Below are positions 24,512 through 34,877 of a stretch of DNA of 64,000 bases, piece by piece. How positions within the stretch are numbered: position 1 is the stretch's first letter; each line of letters opens with the position of its first letter. Source of the DNA: an uncultured Algibacter sp. GTDB taxonomy: Bacteria > Bacteroidota > Bacteroidia > Flavobacteriales > Flavobacteriaceae. Position numbers and translations under genes: made by a program. The notes below the pieces were generated by a model that worked only from the letters and a program-made list of their open reading frames with translations, did no database searches and was not told where the DNA came from. Location: NCBI GenBank assembly GCA_947499935.1, contig CANMQH010000014.1, forward strand, positions 40,357-104,356. The letters run 5' to 3'.

Positions 24512-25904
24512 TGCTTAATTCTTTTTTAATGTATTTAACTTGCTCTCCAATATCCCCAGCACCTATAGTCAATATAACCTGTGCCTCGCTTTTTTTAATT
24601 TCTGTAAGTAATGCGTCCTTTTTTACCAGTTGCTTATTTTTATTATTAACCTTTTCTAATAACCAAGATGATGTAACACCTTGTATTGGCATCTCTCTCG
24701 CTGGGTAAATATCCAACAGCAGCAATTCATCAAATTGTGATAAACTTTTAGCAAATTCATTAATAAAATCTCTAGTTCTAGTATATAAATGTGGCTGAAA
24801 AATAGCTAAAACACGTTTATTAGGATACATTTCCCTTACGGCTTGATGTACTGCATTAATTTCTTCGGGATGGTGCGCGTAATCATCAATAAACACCAAA
24901 TCTTCCGTTTTAATTTGATAAGTAAACCTACGTTTAACTCCTTTGTATGATGCCAATGCTTTAATGAGTGTATTTTTATCGCACCCATACTCTATAGCCA
25001 TAGATAAAGCAGCTAAGGCATTTAATAAGTTATGCCTACCTGGAAGACTAAACTCCAAATCCTCCCAAACTTGTGTAGGCGTTTTTACGTTAAAAACATA
25101 ACACCCATTTTTTATTCTAATATTTTGAATTGTATAATTAGAATCGTCTTCAATACCATACGTAATACCATTAAGAGGCAACCCGTTTCTAACAAATAAT
25201 TTTCCGTTAGGTTTTATTTTTTTTAAAAAATCTTTAAATGATTTTTCTAATTCTGAAGCATTTCCGTAAATATCCAAATGATCAGCATCCATAGATGTTA
25301 TGCATGCTAAATTGGGCGATAATGTTAAAAACGAACGATCAAACTCATCGGCCTCAACTACAGAAACTTCCGCTCCGTTTAATATTAAATTAGAATTATA
25401 ATTTTCACTAATACCACCTAAAAACGCTGTTAAAGGCACCTGGCATTGATTCATTAAATGCCCTAAAATACTTGTCGTAGTCGTTTTTCCATGCGTCCCT
25501 GCTATAGCAAGACAGTAGGTGTTTTCGGTTATTAGCCCTAAAACCTGCGAACGTTTTAAAACCTTATAACCATGATTTATAAAATACATTAATTCCTTAT
25601 GATTTTCAGGAATTGCTGGCGTATAAACAACCAAAGTCTTTTCTAAATTTAAAAAACGAGCATCTATATGAGCAATAGCATCTTCAAAATGAACAGATAT
25701 ACCCATACCAACCAAACCATCTGTAATTGCTGTTGGCGTTTTGTCATAACCAGACACAAGTTTATTATTAGCAAAAAAGTATCGTGCTAAGGCACTCATA
25801 CCAATACCGCCAATACCAATAAAATAAATATTATCCCACCTCAAACCGCTCTCCGAAGAAAAAGCTTGTTTAGTAGACGGTATGTTAACTTCTTTATCTA
25901 TCAT
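24501..25904 (-). CDS. murC: UDP-N-acetylmuramate--L-alanine ligase
   Basis: A 467-residue Mur ligase that adds L-Ala to UDP-MurNAc, the first amino acid of the peptidoglycan stem. Motifs: FIGIGGIGMSALA at about 28-40 (Rossmann-like N-terminal domain), the ATP loop AGTHGKTTTT at about 133-142, the central-domain signature VVEADEFDRSFL, and DDYAHHPEEI near 340. Overlaps ftsQ by 11 bases and lies 5 bases after murG. Confidence 0.97.
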   Translation of the reverse strand: MIDKEVNIPSTKQAFSSESGLRWDNIYFIGIGGIGMSALARYFFANNKLVSGYDKTPTAITDGLVGMGISVHFEDAIAHIDARFLNLEKTLVVYTPAIPENHKELMYFINHGYKVLKRSQVLGLITENTYCLAIAGTHGKTTTTSILGHLMNQCQVPLTAFLGGISENYNSNLILNGAEVSVVEADEFDRSFLTLSPNLACITSMDADHLDIYGNASELEKSFKDFLKKIKPNGKLFVRNGLPLNGITYGIEDDSNYTIQNIRIKNGCYVFNVKTPTQVWEDLEFSLPGRHNLLNALAALSMAIEYGCDKNTLIKALASYKGVKRRFTYQIKTEDLVFIDDYAHHPEEINAVHQAVREMYPNKRVLAIFQPHLYTRTRDFINEFAKSLSQFDELLLLDIYPAREMPIQGVTSSWLLEKVNNKNKQLVKKDALLTEIKKSEAQVILTIGAGDIGEQVKYIKKELSIAN

Positions 25905-25909
25905 GTTTC

Positions 25910-27040
25910 TTAATGTCTTCCATTTTCGAAGCCCAAAGATGGGGTTAAAAGTTTTTCAACCTCATCTACTATCTCATTAGTAGCATTTATCAATGCTAAT
26001 TTTTTTATGTTTTTTCCTAGTATTTTTTGCCTTTCGGCGGAAGCCATTAATTGCGTAAACTTATTTTCAAAATCAGTTTCTAAATCCTCTTCCTTAATTA
26101 ATAAAGCAGCATCTTTATCTACAATAGCCATAGCATTTTTAGTCTGGTGATCTTCTGCTACATTTGGAGAGGGTATAAAAATAACGGGCTTACCAACAAT
26201 ACAAAGTTCTGACACAGAACCTGCACCAGCTCTTGATATAACAATATCTGCCGCGGCGTATGCAAAATCCATTTTATTCAAAAACTCAAATACCTGTACA
26301 TTATTTGTATTGTTATAAATTTTATATTGCTCGTAATATAGCTTCCCGCATTGCCAAATAACTTGTACATTTTGAGTATCTAAATAATCTAGCTCTTTTT
26401 CAATCCATTGATTAATTCGTCTAGACCCCAAACTTCCTCCAATAACCAAAAGCGTCTTCTTTTCTGGTTTTAAATTAAAAAAAGCTTTTCCTTCTTGGGT
26501 TTTGCTCTCTATTTGCAACAAACTTTGACGAACAGGGTTACCGGTTTTCACTATTTTATCTTTCGAAAAAAAACGCTCCAAACCATCATAAGCCACACAT
26601 ATTTTTTTAGCCTTCTTTGACAACAGTTTATTAGTAATTCCAGGGTACGAATTTTGCTCCTGGATTAAGGTTGGTATATTTTTAGATGCAGCCATTTGCA
26701 ATAATGGCCCACTAGCAAAACCACCTGTACCAATAACAACATCTGGCTTAAAAGCCTTTATAATTTTACGAGCATTCCAAAGACTACTAATCACTTTAAA
26801 TGGAAAGCTTAAATTTTTTAATGTAAGCTTACGCTGAATTCCAGAAATCCAAAGCCCCTTAATATTATAACCAGCTTGCGGTACTTTTTCCATCTCCATC
26901 CTATCTTTTGCACCAACAAACAAAAACTCAGATTCTGGGTATCTGTTCTTAAACTCATTAGCAATAGCAATGGCTGGATAAATATGCCCACCAGTGCCAC
27001 CGCCAGATAAAATAATTTTATATGTTTCTTGTTTAACCAC
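25910..27040 (-). CDS. murG: UDP-GlcNAc:undecaprenyl-PP-MurNAc-pentapeptide transferase
   Basis: A 376-residue GT28 glycosyltransferase, GT-B fold, that turns lipid I into lipid II on the inner face of the membrane. Motifs: [16 protein letters not shown] at about 12-27 and, in the C-terminal UDP-GlcNAc domain, [12 protein letters not shown] near 197 and [22 protein letters not shown] near 270-291. Length is normal. Confidence 0.97.
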   Translation of the reverse strand: MVKQETYKIILSGGGTGGHIYPAIAIANEFKNRYPESEFLFVGAKDRMEMEKVPQAGYNIKGLWISGIQRKLTLKNLSFPFKVISSLWNARKIIKAFKPDVVIGTGGFASGPLLQMAASKNIPTLIQEQNSYPGITNKLLSKKAKKICVAYDGLERFFSKDKIVKTGNPVRQSLLQIESKTQEGKAFFNLKPEKKTLLVIGGSLGSRRINQWIEKELDYLDTQNVQVIWQCGKLYYEQYKIYNNTNNVQVFEFLNKMDFAYAAADIVISRAGAGSVSELCIVGKPVIFIPSPNVAEDHQTKNAMAIVDKDAALLIKEEDLETDFENKFTQLMASAERQKILGKNIKKLALINATNEIVDEVEKLLTPSLGFENGRH

Positions 27041-27094
27041 TAATACCGTTATTGCTTTATTTACACTTTATTTTTTTATAACTCTTCTAGGATA

Positions 27095-28288
27095 CTATAT
27101 CGCTTCCGATAGAATCTCTAACGGATTTTCTTCATTAACCTCTTTCTCTTTTATTTCTTCTCGTTTTGCACTTACACTTAATATAATACCAACCGCCAAA
27201 CAAGTCATCCAAATAGATGTACCTCCACTACTAATTAATGGCAATGTTTGCCCTGTTACTGGAAATAATTCTACAGCAACAGCCATATTAATTAAGGCTT
27301 GAAAAACAATGGGCAAGCCAACACCTAGAACCAATAACTTACCAAATATGGTATCCGATTTTTGAGCCACAATGACTATTCTAAAAAGAAACCACAAATA
27401 CAAGGTCATAATCACAAAGCCACCAATTAAGCCATATTCTTCAATAATAATTGCAAAAATAAAATCAGATGACGATTGCGGTAAAAAGTTTTTTTGAATA
27501 CTCTTTCCTGGACCAACACCCTGTATACCACCTGTAGCTATAGCTATTTTTGCTTTTTCAATTTGATAATCTGCTTCGGTATCTTCAGGGTTTGAAAAGC
27601 TTTCCAAACGCCCTATCCATGTATCCACTCTATTTGGCATAGCATCCGGAAAAGCTTTAGCTGCCAACACAAACAAAGTTAAAACCAAAATCCCCGAACC
27701 AATAATAATCGCTAAATAACGTATGGGATAACCCCCTAAAAACACCAATACGACTATCATTAAAAACATAATAGCTGCCGTAGAAAAATTAGCAGGAAGA
27801 ATAAGTATTAACACTAAAAAAACAGGCACCCAAAGTGGCAAAATAGTTTGTTTAAACTCAACAACCTTATCCTTAATTTTAGACATATAACGAGCCACAT
27901 AGACCATGAGTACAACTGCAGCCAAAGTAGATGACTGAAATGACACACCAACTATAGGAATTTGAATCCATCGACTTGCATTAGCACCTTCAATAGTTGT
28001 GCCTTGCATCATTGTAAGTCCTAGTAAAACCAATACAATAGGAATCATAACTAATGATAGACCTTTAAAATACCTATAAGGAATTTTATGTACCCCATAT
28101 ATAATTGCAAACCCCAAAATCAAATGCACAAAGTGCTTTATAAAAAACGTAAAGGTATTACCACTACCACTTTTGTAAGCCAAATTACTTGCAGCACTAT
28201 ACACAGGCAAAAACGATAGTATAGCTAAAAGCGCTACTATAGCCCATATTAAACGATCTCCTTTTATGTTTTTAAATATTTGACTCAT
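27095..28288 (-). CDS. ftsW: FtsW, SEDS peptidoglycan glycosyltransferase
   Basis: A 397-residue polytopic membrane protein of the SEDS family with about ten membrane helices. It polymerises lipid II at the septum together with the class B PBP encoded upstream (ftsI). Characteristic segments: GANASRWIQIPIVGVSFQSS (about 120-140), QGVGPGKSIQKNFLPQSSSDF (about 258-278) and GQTLPLISSGGTSIWMT near 350. The final 25 residues are cytoplasmic and charged. Confidence 0.95.
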   Translation of the reverse strand: MSQIFKNIKGDRLIWAIVALLAILSFLPVYSAASNLAYKSGSGNTFTFFIKHFVHLILGFAIIYGVHKIPYRYFKGLSLVMIPIVLVLLGLTMMQGTTIEGANASRWIQIPIVGVSFQSSTLAAVVLMVYVARYMSKIKDKVVEFKQTILPLWVPVFLVLILILPANFSTAAIMFLMIVVLVFLGGYPIRYLAIIIGSGILVLTLFVLAAKAFPDAMPNRVDTWIGRLESFSNPEDTEADYQIEKAKIAIATGGIQGVGPGKSIQKNFLPQSSSDFIFAIIIEEYGLIGGFVIMTLYLWFLFRIVIVAQKSDTIFGKLLVLGVGLPIVFQALINMAVAVELFPVTGQTLPLISSGGTSIWMTCLAVGIILSVSAKREEIKEKEVNEENPLEILSEAI

Positions 28289-28372
28289 GTTCTATTTAAT
28301 ACTCAGCCTCTATATTTTAAATAAATCTTTATTATTATTATTGTTTCTGCTATAATAAATTAAAATGAACGC

Positions 28373-29710
28373 TTATAAATTTCTTACCGCATTTTTAAAT
28401 TGACGTCCTCTATCTTCATAATTTTCAAACAAATCGAAACTTGCACATGCAGGAGACAATAACACATTATCACCAGCATCAGCAACCTTGTAAGCAATTT
28501 TTACTGCCTCAGAAATAAACTGAGTTTCAACAATAACATCTACCATATTACCAAAAGTGCTTATCAATTTCTCATTGTCAACACCAAGGCATATAATAGC
28601 TTTTACTTTTTCGTTTATAAACGGAAATAATTCTTCATAATTATTGCCTTTATCAACACCTCCAACAATCCAAACCGTTGGTGCTCCCATACTCTCTAAA
28701 GCATAATACGTAGCATTAACATTTGTAGCCTTAGAATCATTAATGTATTGTACTTTATTAATTTTTAAGACCTGCTCCAACCTATGCTCCACACCCTGAA
28801 AATTCTCTAAACTTTCTCTTATGGTTTGTTTTCTAATTTTTAATAAATGCGCAACAGTAGAAGCTGCCATTGCATTTTTAATGTTGTGCTTTCCTTCTAG
28901 TGCAAGATTTGATGTTGGCATAATTATTTGATTATTATCTATGGTTATTTTAATATTATTATGATCTAAATACGCTCCGTTTTCTATTTTTTTTACTAAT
29001 GAAAATGGCAATAATGTGGATTGAACTGGGTGGTTTTTAAGATGATTTGTTATAACATCATCATCAGCATCATAAATCAAATAATCTGCTTTGGTTTGAT
29101 TCATGGCTATTCTAAACTTTGATGCGATATAATTTTCAAATTTGTAATCATACCTATCTAAATGATCTGGTGTAATATTTAGTAAAACCGCTATTTTTGG
29201 TTTAAAATCTACTATATCATCTAACTGAAAACTACTTATTTCCAATACATAATTTTCAAAATCTTTTTCTAAAACCTGTTTAGCAAAACTATCTCCAATG
29301 TTTCCTGCTAAACCCACATTTAACACTTTATTTAATATATAATGTGTTAATGTAGCTGTGGTTGTTTTACCATTACTTCCTGTAATTCCGACAATGACTG
29401 CATCGGTATATTTTGATGCAAATTCAATTTCGGAAACTACAGGAATTCCTTTTTCCTTAATTTGATTAATCAAATTAATTTTATCAGGAATACCAGGACT
29501 TTTCATCACAACATCAGCATTTAAAACTTTAGCTTCTGTATGTGTTTCGTCTTCCCATTCAATCTCATTATGTATAAGAACTTGCTTGTACTTTTCTTTT
29601 ATTTTTCCTTTATCTGAAACAAAAACCTCAAAGCCTTTTTCTTTTCCTAAAAGCGCTGTACCTACACCACTTTCTCCGCCTCCCAATACAACTAATCTTT
29701 GCTTTGTCAT
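28373..29710 (-). CDS. murD: UDP-N-acetylmuramoyl-L-alanine--D-glutamate ligase
   Basis: A 445-residue Mur ligase adding D-Glu. Motifs: VVLGGGESGVGTALLG at about 6-22, VGITGSNGKTTTATLTHYIL at about 110-129 (ATP loop), ITPDHLDRYDY, and NDSKATNVNATYYAL near 310, the MurD signature. Between it and mraY lies a REP-like hairpin. Confidence 0.97.
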   Translation of the reverse strand: MTKQRLVVLGGGESGVGTALLGKEKGFEVFVSDKGKIKEKYKQVLIHNEIEWEDETHTEAKVLNADVVMKSPGIPDKINLINQIKEKGIPVVSEIEFASKYTDAVIVGITGSNGKTTTATLTHYILNKVLNVGLAGNIGDSFAKQVLEKDFENYVLEISSFQLDDIVDFKPKIAVLLNITPDHLDRYDYKFENYIASKFRIAMNQTKADYLIYDADDDVITNHLKNHPVQSTLLPFSLVKKIENGAYLDHNNIKITIDNNQIIMPTSNLALEGKHNIKNAMAASTVAHLLKIRKQTIRESLENFQGVEHRLEQVLKINKVQYINDSKATNVNATYYALESMGAPTVWIVGGVDKGNNYEELFPFINEKVKAIICLGVDNEKLISTFGNMVDVIVETQFISEAVKIAYKVADAGDNVLLSPACASFDLFENYEDRGRQFKNAVRNL

Positions 29711-29728
29711 TACATTTTTATTTCACAA

Positions 29729-29753
29729 GATTCCCACCCTAGCAGGAATGACA
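29729..29753. repeat. Short REP-like inverted-repeat element between mraY and murD
   Basis: ATTCCCACCCTAGCAGGAATGACA: ATTCC and GGAAT arms around a short variable centre, ending in AATGACA. The form matches short palindromic elements scattered in many bacterial genomes, whose usual arms read ATTCC(T/C)GC...GC(G/A)GGAAT. It sits in the 49-base gap between two dcw genes. Confidence 0.45.
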
Positions 29754-29759
29754 AATTTG

Positions 29760-31001
29760 TTATCTAATTTTTAATGTCACAATTGAAAGAATAGCAAGCA
29801 ATATGCCTACAATCCAAAACCGTGTTACTATTTTACTTTCGTGATATCCAGATTTTTGATAATGATGATGCAATGGCGACATTTTAAATATGCGTCGTCC
29901 TGCACCATATTTCTTTTTCGTATACTTAAACCATCCTACCTGCATAACAACAGATAAGTTTTCCGCTAAAAATATGCCACACAATACAGGAATTAACCAC
30001 TCTTTACGCACCGCTATAGCAATTACAGCTATAATACCTCCTATAGTTAAACTACCCGTATCGCCCATAAATACTTGAGCTGGATACGTGTTGTACCACA
30101 AAAAACCTATAAGCGCGCCAACAAAGGCCGCAATGTAAATGGTGATTTCCTCAACCCTTGGGATATACATAATATTTAAATAATCTGAAAAAATTATATT
30201 ACCAGACACCCAAGCAAAAATCCCTAAGGTTAACACTATAATAGCTGATGTTCCAGCCGCCAAACCATCTATACCATCGGTTAAATTAGCGCCATTAGAT
30301 ACAGCTGTTATTATAAAAATGACCACCAAAACAAAGACTATCCATGCATATTTTTCAAGACTTGGACTAATCCATGTAATCACCTTGGCGTAATCAAACT
30401 CATTGCCTTTAACAAAAGGAATTGTTGTTTTGGTTGATTTAACTTCTTTTTCAAATAGCTTTGAAGCTTCTATATTTGGGTTTTCTGCTAACAAAATTCG
30501 TTGCTCCTCAATAGGCAACTTCTCTTTCATGGTTACATCTTGGTGAAAAAACAAAGTCACACCCACGATAATACCTAATCCTATCTGCCCTAAAATCTTA
30601 AACCGTCCTTTTAAACCTTCTTTATCATTTCTGAATTTTTTTAAATAATCATCAATAAACCCAATAACACCCATCCAAAGTGTAGTAACTATCAAAAGGA
30701 TGATATATATATTCTCTAATCTCGCTAGCAACAGTACCGGAATCAAAGTAGCCAAAATGATAATAAGACCACCCATAGTTGGTGTACCTGCTTTTTCTTT
30801 TTGACCCTCAAGACCTAAATCTCTAATGGTTTCTCCCATTTGTTTTTTCTGAAGAAAACGAATTATCCTTTTACCATAAACAATAGAAATTAACAGCGAT
30901 AAAATCATTGCCAAAGCCGCTCTAAAGGTTAAAAAACCAAAAAGTGAGGCTCCAGGAAACTGAAACTGTTTTTCTAAATATTCAAATAAGTAATACAACA
31001 T
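29760..31001 (-). CDS. mraY: Phospho-N-acetylmuramoyl-pentapeptide transferase
   Basis: A 413-residue polytopic membrane enzyme that transfers phospho-MurNAc-pentapeptide to undecaprenyl phosphate, giving lipid I. Family motifs include [13 protein letters not shown] (about 70-82), [13 protein letters not shown] (about 113-125), [12 protein letters not shown] (about 236-247), VFMGDTGSL (about 312-320) and [12 protein letters not shown] near 370. It is some 50 residues longer than the Escherichia coli enzyme. The extra hydrophilic block lies at about 155-205, between the third membrane region and the NLTDG motif. Confidence 0.97.
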   Translation of the reverse strand: MLYYLFEYLEKQFQFPGASLFGFLTFRAALAMILSLLISIVYGKRIIRFLQKKQMGETIRDLGLEGQKEKAGTPTMGGLIIILATLIPVLLLARLENIYIILLIVTTLWMGVIGFIDDYLKKFRNDKEGLKGRFKILGQIGLGIIVGVTLFFHQDVTMKEKLPIEEQRILLAENPNIEASKLFEKEVKSTKTTIPFVKGNEFDYAKVITWISPSLEKYAWIVFVLVVIFIITAVSNGANLTDGIDGLAAGTSAIIVLTLGIFAWVSGNIIFSDYLNIMYIPRVEEITIYIAAFVGALIGFLWYNTYPAQVFMGDTGSLTIGGIIAVIAIAVRKEWLIPVLCGIFLAENLSVVMQVGWFKYTKKKYGAGRRIFKMSPLHHHYQKSGYHESKIVTRFWIVGILLAILSIVTLKIR

Positions 31002-31022
31002 ATTATCGTGCGTTTATTAAGA

Positions 31023-31047
31023 TTCTTCGACTGCGCTCAGAATGACA
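31023..31047. repeat. Short REP-like element between murE and mraY
   Basis: TTCTTCGACTGCGCTCAGAATGACA, with ATTCT/AGAAT arms, shares the AATGACA ending with the element at 29729-29753. Near-identical strings occur as dispersed intergenic repeats in many Flavobacteriaceae, by recollection. It lies in the 47-base gap between murE and mraY. Confidence 0.5.
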
Positions 31048-31048
31048 T

Positions 31049-32512
31049 TTATTTTTCTAATTGCTTTAAAAATCCCTGTACTATTTTAAAATCATCAAAA
31101 TCAAAGCGCTCTCCTTTAATTTCTTGATATGTTTCATGCCCTTTTCCTGCTATCAAAATAATATCATTAGGTTGAGCCATTTGGCAAGCTGTTTTAATAG
31201 CCTGCTTTCTATCTTCTATCGTTAATGTTTTTTTAAAGTTTTGAGGCTCTACACCTGCTTCTATCTCCGTGAGTATATCTTCAGGCTTTTCACTCCTAGG
31301 GTTATCACTTGTAAAAATTACTTTTGTGCTTAAAGCCGTTGCTATGTGTCCCATTTTGGGACGCTTTGTTTTATCTCTATCGCCACCGCAACCAACAACT
31401 GCAATAAGCGCTTCGTTTTTAGTTCTAATACTGTTTATGGTTTCTAATACATTTTTTAATGCATCAGGTGTATGAGCATAATCAACAATAGCTGTTATTT
31501 TGTTAGCAGATTCTATATATTGAAAACGTCCGCTAACATTTTCTAAATCACTAATAAGCCTAAGCACTTCTACTTTTTCAAGTCCTAACAATTCTGCTGT
31601 AGCATATATAGCCAAAACATTGTAAGCATTAAAGTTTCCTATTAATCGTGTCCAGACTTCACTATCGTTAATCTTTAACAACAAGCCACTAAATTGATTC
31701 TCTAATATTTGAGTTTTATAATCGGCATATTGTTTTAAAGCATAGGTGTATTTTTTTGCCTTGGTATTTTGCAGCATTACCAAACCATTCTTATCATCTA
31801 CATTTACAAGTGCAAAAGCATTACTAGGAAGCTCATCAAAAAACTTTTTCTTAACATCCCTATATTCTGCAAACGTATTATGATAATCCAAATGATCATG
31901 GGACAGGTTTGTAAAAATCCCGCCTTGAAAACACAAACCTTCAGTTCTGTATTGATGAATACCATGAGAACTCACTTCCATAAAACAAAACTCCACCCCA
32001 GCAGCATTCATCTCGCTTAAATACTTATTAATAGTCAGTGAATCTGGCGTTGTATGCGTTGCTTTAAATTCTGTATTATCAACCATAATTTTTACGGTCG
32101 ACAATAACCCTACTTTATACCCAGCTTTTTTAAACAACTGATATAATAAACTTGCCACCGTGGTTTTACCGTTAGTACCAGTAACCCCTACCAGTCTTAA
32201 GTTTTCAGAAGGCGCTTGATAAAAATTAGAAGCTATAATGGCTAATGCTTTTTTAGAGTTATCAACTTCTACATAAGTGACACCATCTATTAAAATCTTA
32301 GGCAAAGTTTCGCAAACTACACATGTAGCACCATTTTTTATCGCTGTATCAATAAATTTATGACCATCAGAAATAAGCCCTTGGATAGCAACAAACAAAT
32401 CGCCTTTTTCAATTTTACGAGAATCAAAATCTACAGCATGCACATCCATCACTGTACTCCCAATTACGGTGTTTATAGTAACCTTATATAATATGTCTTT
32501 TAAAACTATCAT
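31049..32512 (-). CDS. murE: UDP-MurNAc-tripeptide synthetase, meso-diaminopimelate type
   Basis: A 487-residue Mur ligase that adds the third residue of the stem peptide. The ATP loop is VTGTNGKTTVASLLYQLF at about 108-125, and NLSHDHLDYH near 208 is conserved. The specificity motif reads TSDNPRSE at about 402-409; DNPR is the meso-diaminopimelate form, as expected for Gram-negative peptidoglycan. Overlaps ftsI by 4 bases (ATGA). Confidence 0.97.
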   Translation of the reverse strand: MIVLKDILYKVTINTVIGSTVMDVHAVDFDSRKIEKGDLFVAIQGLISDGHKFIDTAIKNGATCVVCETLPKILIDGVTYVEVDNSKKALAIIASNFYQAPSENLRLVGVTGTNGKTTVASLLYQLFKKAGYKVGLLSTVKIMVDNTEFKATHTTPDSLTINKYLSEMNAAGVEFCFMEVSSHGIHQYRTEGLCFQGGIFTNLSHDHLDYHNTFAEYRDVKKKFFDELPSNAFALVNVDDKNGLVMLQNTKAKKYTYALKQYADYKTQILENQFSGLLLKINDSEVWTRLIGNFNAYNVLAIYATAELLGLEKVEVLRLISDLENVSGRFQYIESANKITAIVDYAHTPDALKNVLETINSIRTKNEALIAVVGCGGDRDKTKRPKMGHIATALSTKVIFTSDNPRSEKPEDILTEIEAGVEPQNFKKTLTIEDRKQAIKTACQMAQPNDIILIAGKGHETYQEIKGERFDFDDFKIVQGFLKQLEK

Positions 32513-34521
32513 GATGCTTTTAAAACTACAGTTTGGTTATCCGTTAATTTTGTATTCTTATTAATAGATTGCTCTTTTACAATACCATTGCCATCTAACT
32601 TCACCTTAACATCAACTTGCATATTTTCTAAAAGCACCAAAGCATCCATAGCAGGTAAGCCTATTAGATTTGGCATAATCGTTTTATAAGTCTGAGCGGT
32701 ATTGTAAAACGCTTCATATTCATTATCAACAGATTCTATTTTAATATCCAACGATTCTATTTCATCTATTAATGGTGTATCTGTATAAATTTTTTGAGCG
32801 ACTCTTTTAAACACGGGCCCAGAAACGTCTGCACCATAAAAGCCTACTTTTATACTTGGCTTATGAATAACTACTATACATGAGTATTTTGGGTTTTCTG
32901 CAGGAAAATACCCCGAAAAAGAGGATATATACCTAGGATTATCTTCCCAATCATCCATCCAATATTCTGTTCTTGCTGTTCCTGTTTTTCCGGCCATTGA
33001 AAATGTTTTTGAATACAACTTTTTACCTGTACCTCTAACAACAATGTTTTTTAAAATTTCTTTTGTTTTATTAAGCGTCTCATCAGAGCATATTTTTTTC
33101 ACTATCACTTCTTTATCAAAAGTCTCAATGTTTTTATCAAATTCTTTTACAGCTCTTAGAAATCTTGGTTTAACCAACTCTCCTTTATTAGCAATAGCAT
33201 TATAAAATGCTAACGTTTGAAGTGGTGTTATAGCCAAGTTATATCCATAAGCAAATGATGGCAAAGCATTTCTACTCCACTTTTTATCTCCTGGCTCAGG
33301 AATATCTGGTTTACCTTCACCTATAATAGAAACCCCTAAAGGCTCATTTAACTTCCATTCCTTTATTCTATCGATAAATTTTTCTGGATTTTTTGAATAG
33401 TGCTCATCAATAATTGTAGCTAAACCTATATTTGAAGACACCTCCAATGCTCTAGCTGCAGAAATTTTACCATAACCACCTCTATGAGAATCATTAATAT
33501 ATCTTCCATAAAACCGCTTTCTACCACGTTGCGTATCTACCACAGTAGAGGTATCAATAACCTTATCTTCTAATGCCGCCATTAACGCCATAACTTTAAA
33601 CGTAGAACCAGGCTCATGACTCTCACCTACAGCGTAATTTAACTTTTCGTAATATTTTCCTTTACTGGTTCTTCCAAGGTTAGAAATAGCTCTAATCTCT
33701 CCCGTTTTAACCTCCATAACAACCACACAACCATGTTCTGCTTGATACAACTCCAATTGCTTAAGAAGTGCATGGTGCGCAATATCCTGTATATTAACAT
33801 CTATGGTAGTATACACATCGTAACCATCTTTAGGCTCAATTTCGTTAGCATCATTTAAAGGCTTCCATTGGCCTTTTCCTATTTGCTGTTTTTTACGTTG
33901 TCCATCTACACCACTTAAATATTTAATACCAAAAGCACCATCTATGCCAGGTCGCGTTATATTACCTTGATCATCTGTACGCTCATAACCAATAGTTCTT
34001 TGAGCAATTCCACCCATAGGATGCTCCCTTTTTGTAGTTTGCTCTACAATTAGCCCGCCTTTAAAAGCACCAAGACTTAACAGAGGAAAGCCTCTTAATC
34101 TTATATATTCTGAATAACCAATATTTCTAGCTAACAAATAATATCTGTTCTTGTTAGCACGAGCCTTTCTAATATCCTTTTCTAATTTACTTGAAGATTT
34201 ACCCGTGTATTTGGAGAGCGAATCACATAAAGGTTCTATATATTTTTCAAAGGTCCTACTTGATGGTGTTAAGGCATCTAAACGTATATCGTATTTAGGA
34301 ATTGATGTTGCTAACAAATTCCCATTAACAGAATACACATTACCTCTGTTGGCTGGTATAATAACATCTTTAACAACACGCTCGGTTGCCATAACTTTAT
34401 ATTTATCACCTTGTAAAAATTGAATACTTAGCAATTTAAACACCACAGCTAGCCCGAAGATGAACATACATCCTGCAACAAAATACAATCGGTTTAATAT
34501 GCCTTTTTCGTTTACTGCCAA
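32509..34521 (-). CDS. ftsI: FtsI, class B penicillin-binding protein with PASTA domain
   Basis: A 670-residue transpeptidase that cross-links septal peptidoglycan. One N-terminal membrane helix (about 10-30), a PBP dimerisation domain (about 50-210), then the transpeptidase with SxxK in EPGSTFKVM (about 303-311), SSN (about 356-358) and KTGT in AGKTGTART (about 507-515). A single PASTA domain closes the protein (about 610-670, MPNLIGLPAMDALVLLENM). PASTA on FtsI is common in this phylum and Gram-positives and absent from Escherichia coli FtsI. Confidence 0.95.
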   Translation of the reverse strand: MAVNEKGILNRLYFVAGCMFIFGLAVVFKLLSIQFLQGDKYKVMATERVVKDVIIPANRGNVYSVNGNLLATSIPKYDIRLDALTPSSRTFEKYIEPLCDSLSKYTGKSSSKLEKDIRKARANKNRYYLLARNIGYSEYIRLRGFPLLSLGAFKGGLIVEQTTKREHPMGGIAQRTIGYERTDDQGNITRPGIDGAFGIKYLSGVDGQRKKQQIGKGQWKPLNDANEIEPKDGYDVYTTIDVNIQDIAHHALLKQLELYQAEHGCVVVMEVKTGEIRAISNLGRTSKGKYYEKLNYAVGESHEPGSTFKVMALMAALEDKVIDTSTVVDTQRGRKRFYGRYINDSHRGGYGKISAARALEVSSNIGLATIIDEHYSKNPEKFIDRIKEWKLNEPLGVSIIGEGKPDIPEPGDKKWSRNALPSFAYGYNLAITPLQTLAFYNAIANKGELVKPRFLRAVKEFDKNIETFDKEVIVKKICSDETLNKTKEILKNIVVRGTGKKLYSKTFSMAGKTGTARTEYWMDDWEDNPRYISSFSGYFPAENPKYSCIVVIHKPSIKVGFYGADVSGPVFKRVAQKIYTDTPLIDEIESLDIKIESVDNEYEAFYNTAQTYKTIMPNLIGLPAMDALVLLENMQVDVKVKLDGNGIVKEQSINKNTKLTDNQTVVLKAS

Positions 34522-34530
34522 GGTTTTGCT

Positions 34531-34848
34531 TTATTTTTTTGCTTTTACTTTTATTTTTTTTGGTGGATCTTCAGATATCGACAATCCTTTTCCTTTCATC
34601 GCCTTTATAACATGAGACTCCATTTTAAGTCTCATAAGCTTAGAACGCCCATCTACAAAAGCTGAACGCATTTCTTTAACTTCATTTTTTAATCTTGCAA
34701 TCTCATAAACCTTTTTATCGGCGCTATGAGAACTTGCAATCATAACAAGGGCTAAACCAGAAATAAACAGAATAAATCTCCAATTTCTAAAGGAATCATC
34801 ACTAACTAGAAATGTGCCTTTTAGTATGTTATAAATCTTTTTTTTCAC
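34531..34848 (-). CDS. ftsL: FtsL-like division protein
   Basis: A 105-residue bitopic membrane protein: N-terminal cytoplasmic segment, one helix (about 26-42, FILFISGLALVMIASSH), then a coiled-coil-like periplasmic part (VYEIARLKNEVKEMRSAF) and a basic C-terminus. Identified mainly by position between rsmH and ftsI and by topology, since FtsL proteins are poorly conserved. It bridges FtsQ and FtsI/FtsW in the divisome. Confidence 0.85.
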   Translation of the reverse strand: MKKKIYNILKGTFLVSDDSFRNWRFILFISGLALVMIASSHSADKKVYEIARLKNEVKEMRSAFVDGRSKLMRLKMESHVIKAMKGKGLSISEDPPKKIKVKAKK

Positions 34849-34877
34849 GCCTCCCTATGACTCTTGACATATTACAA

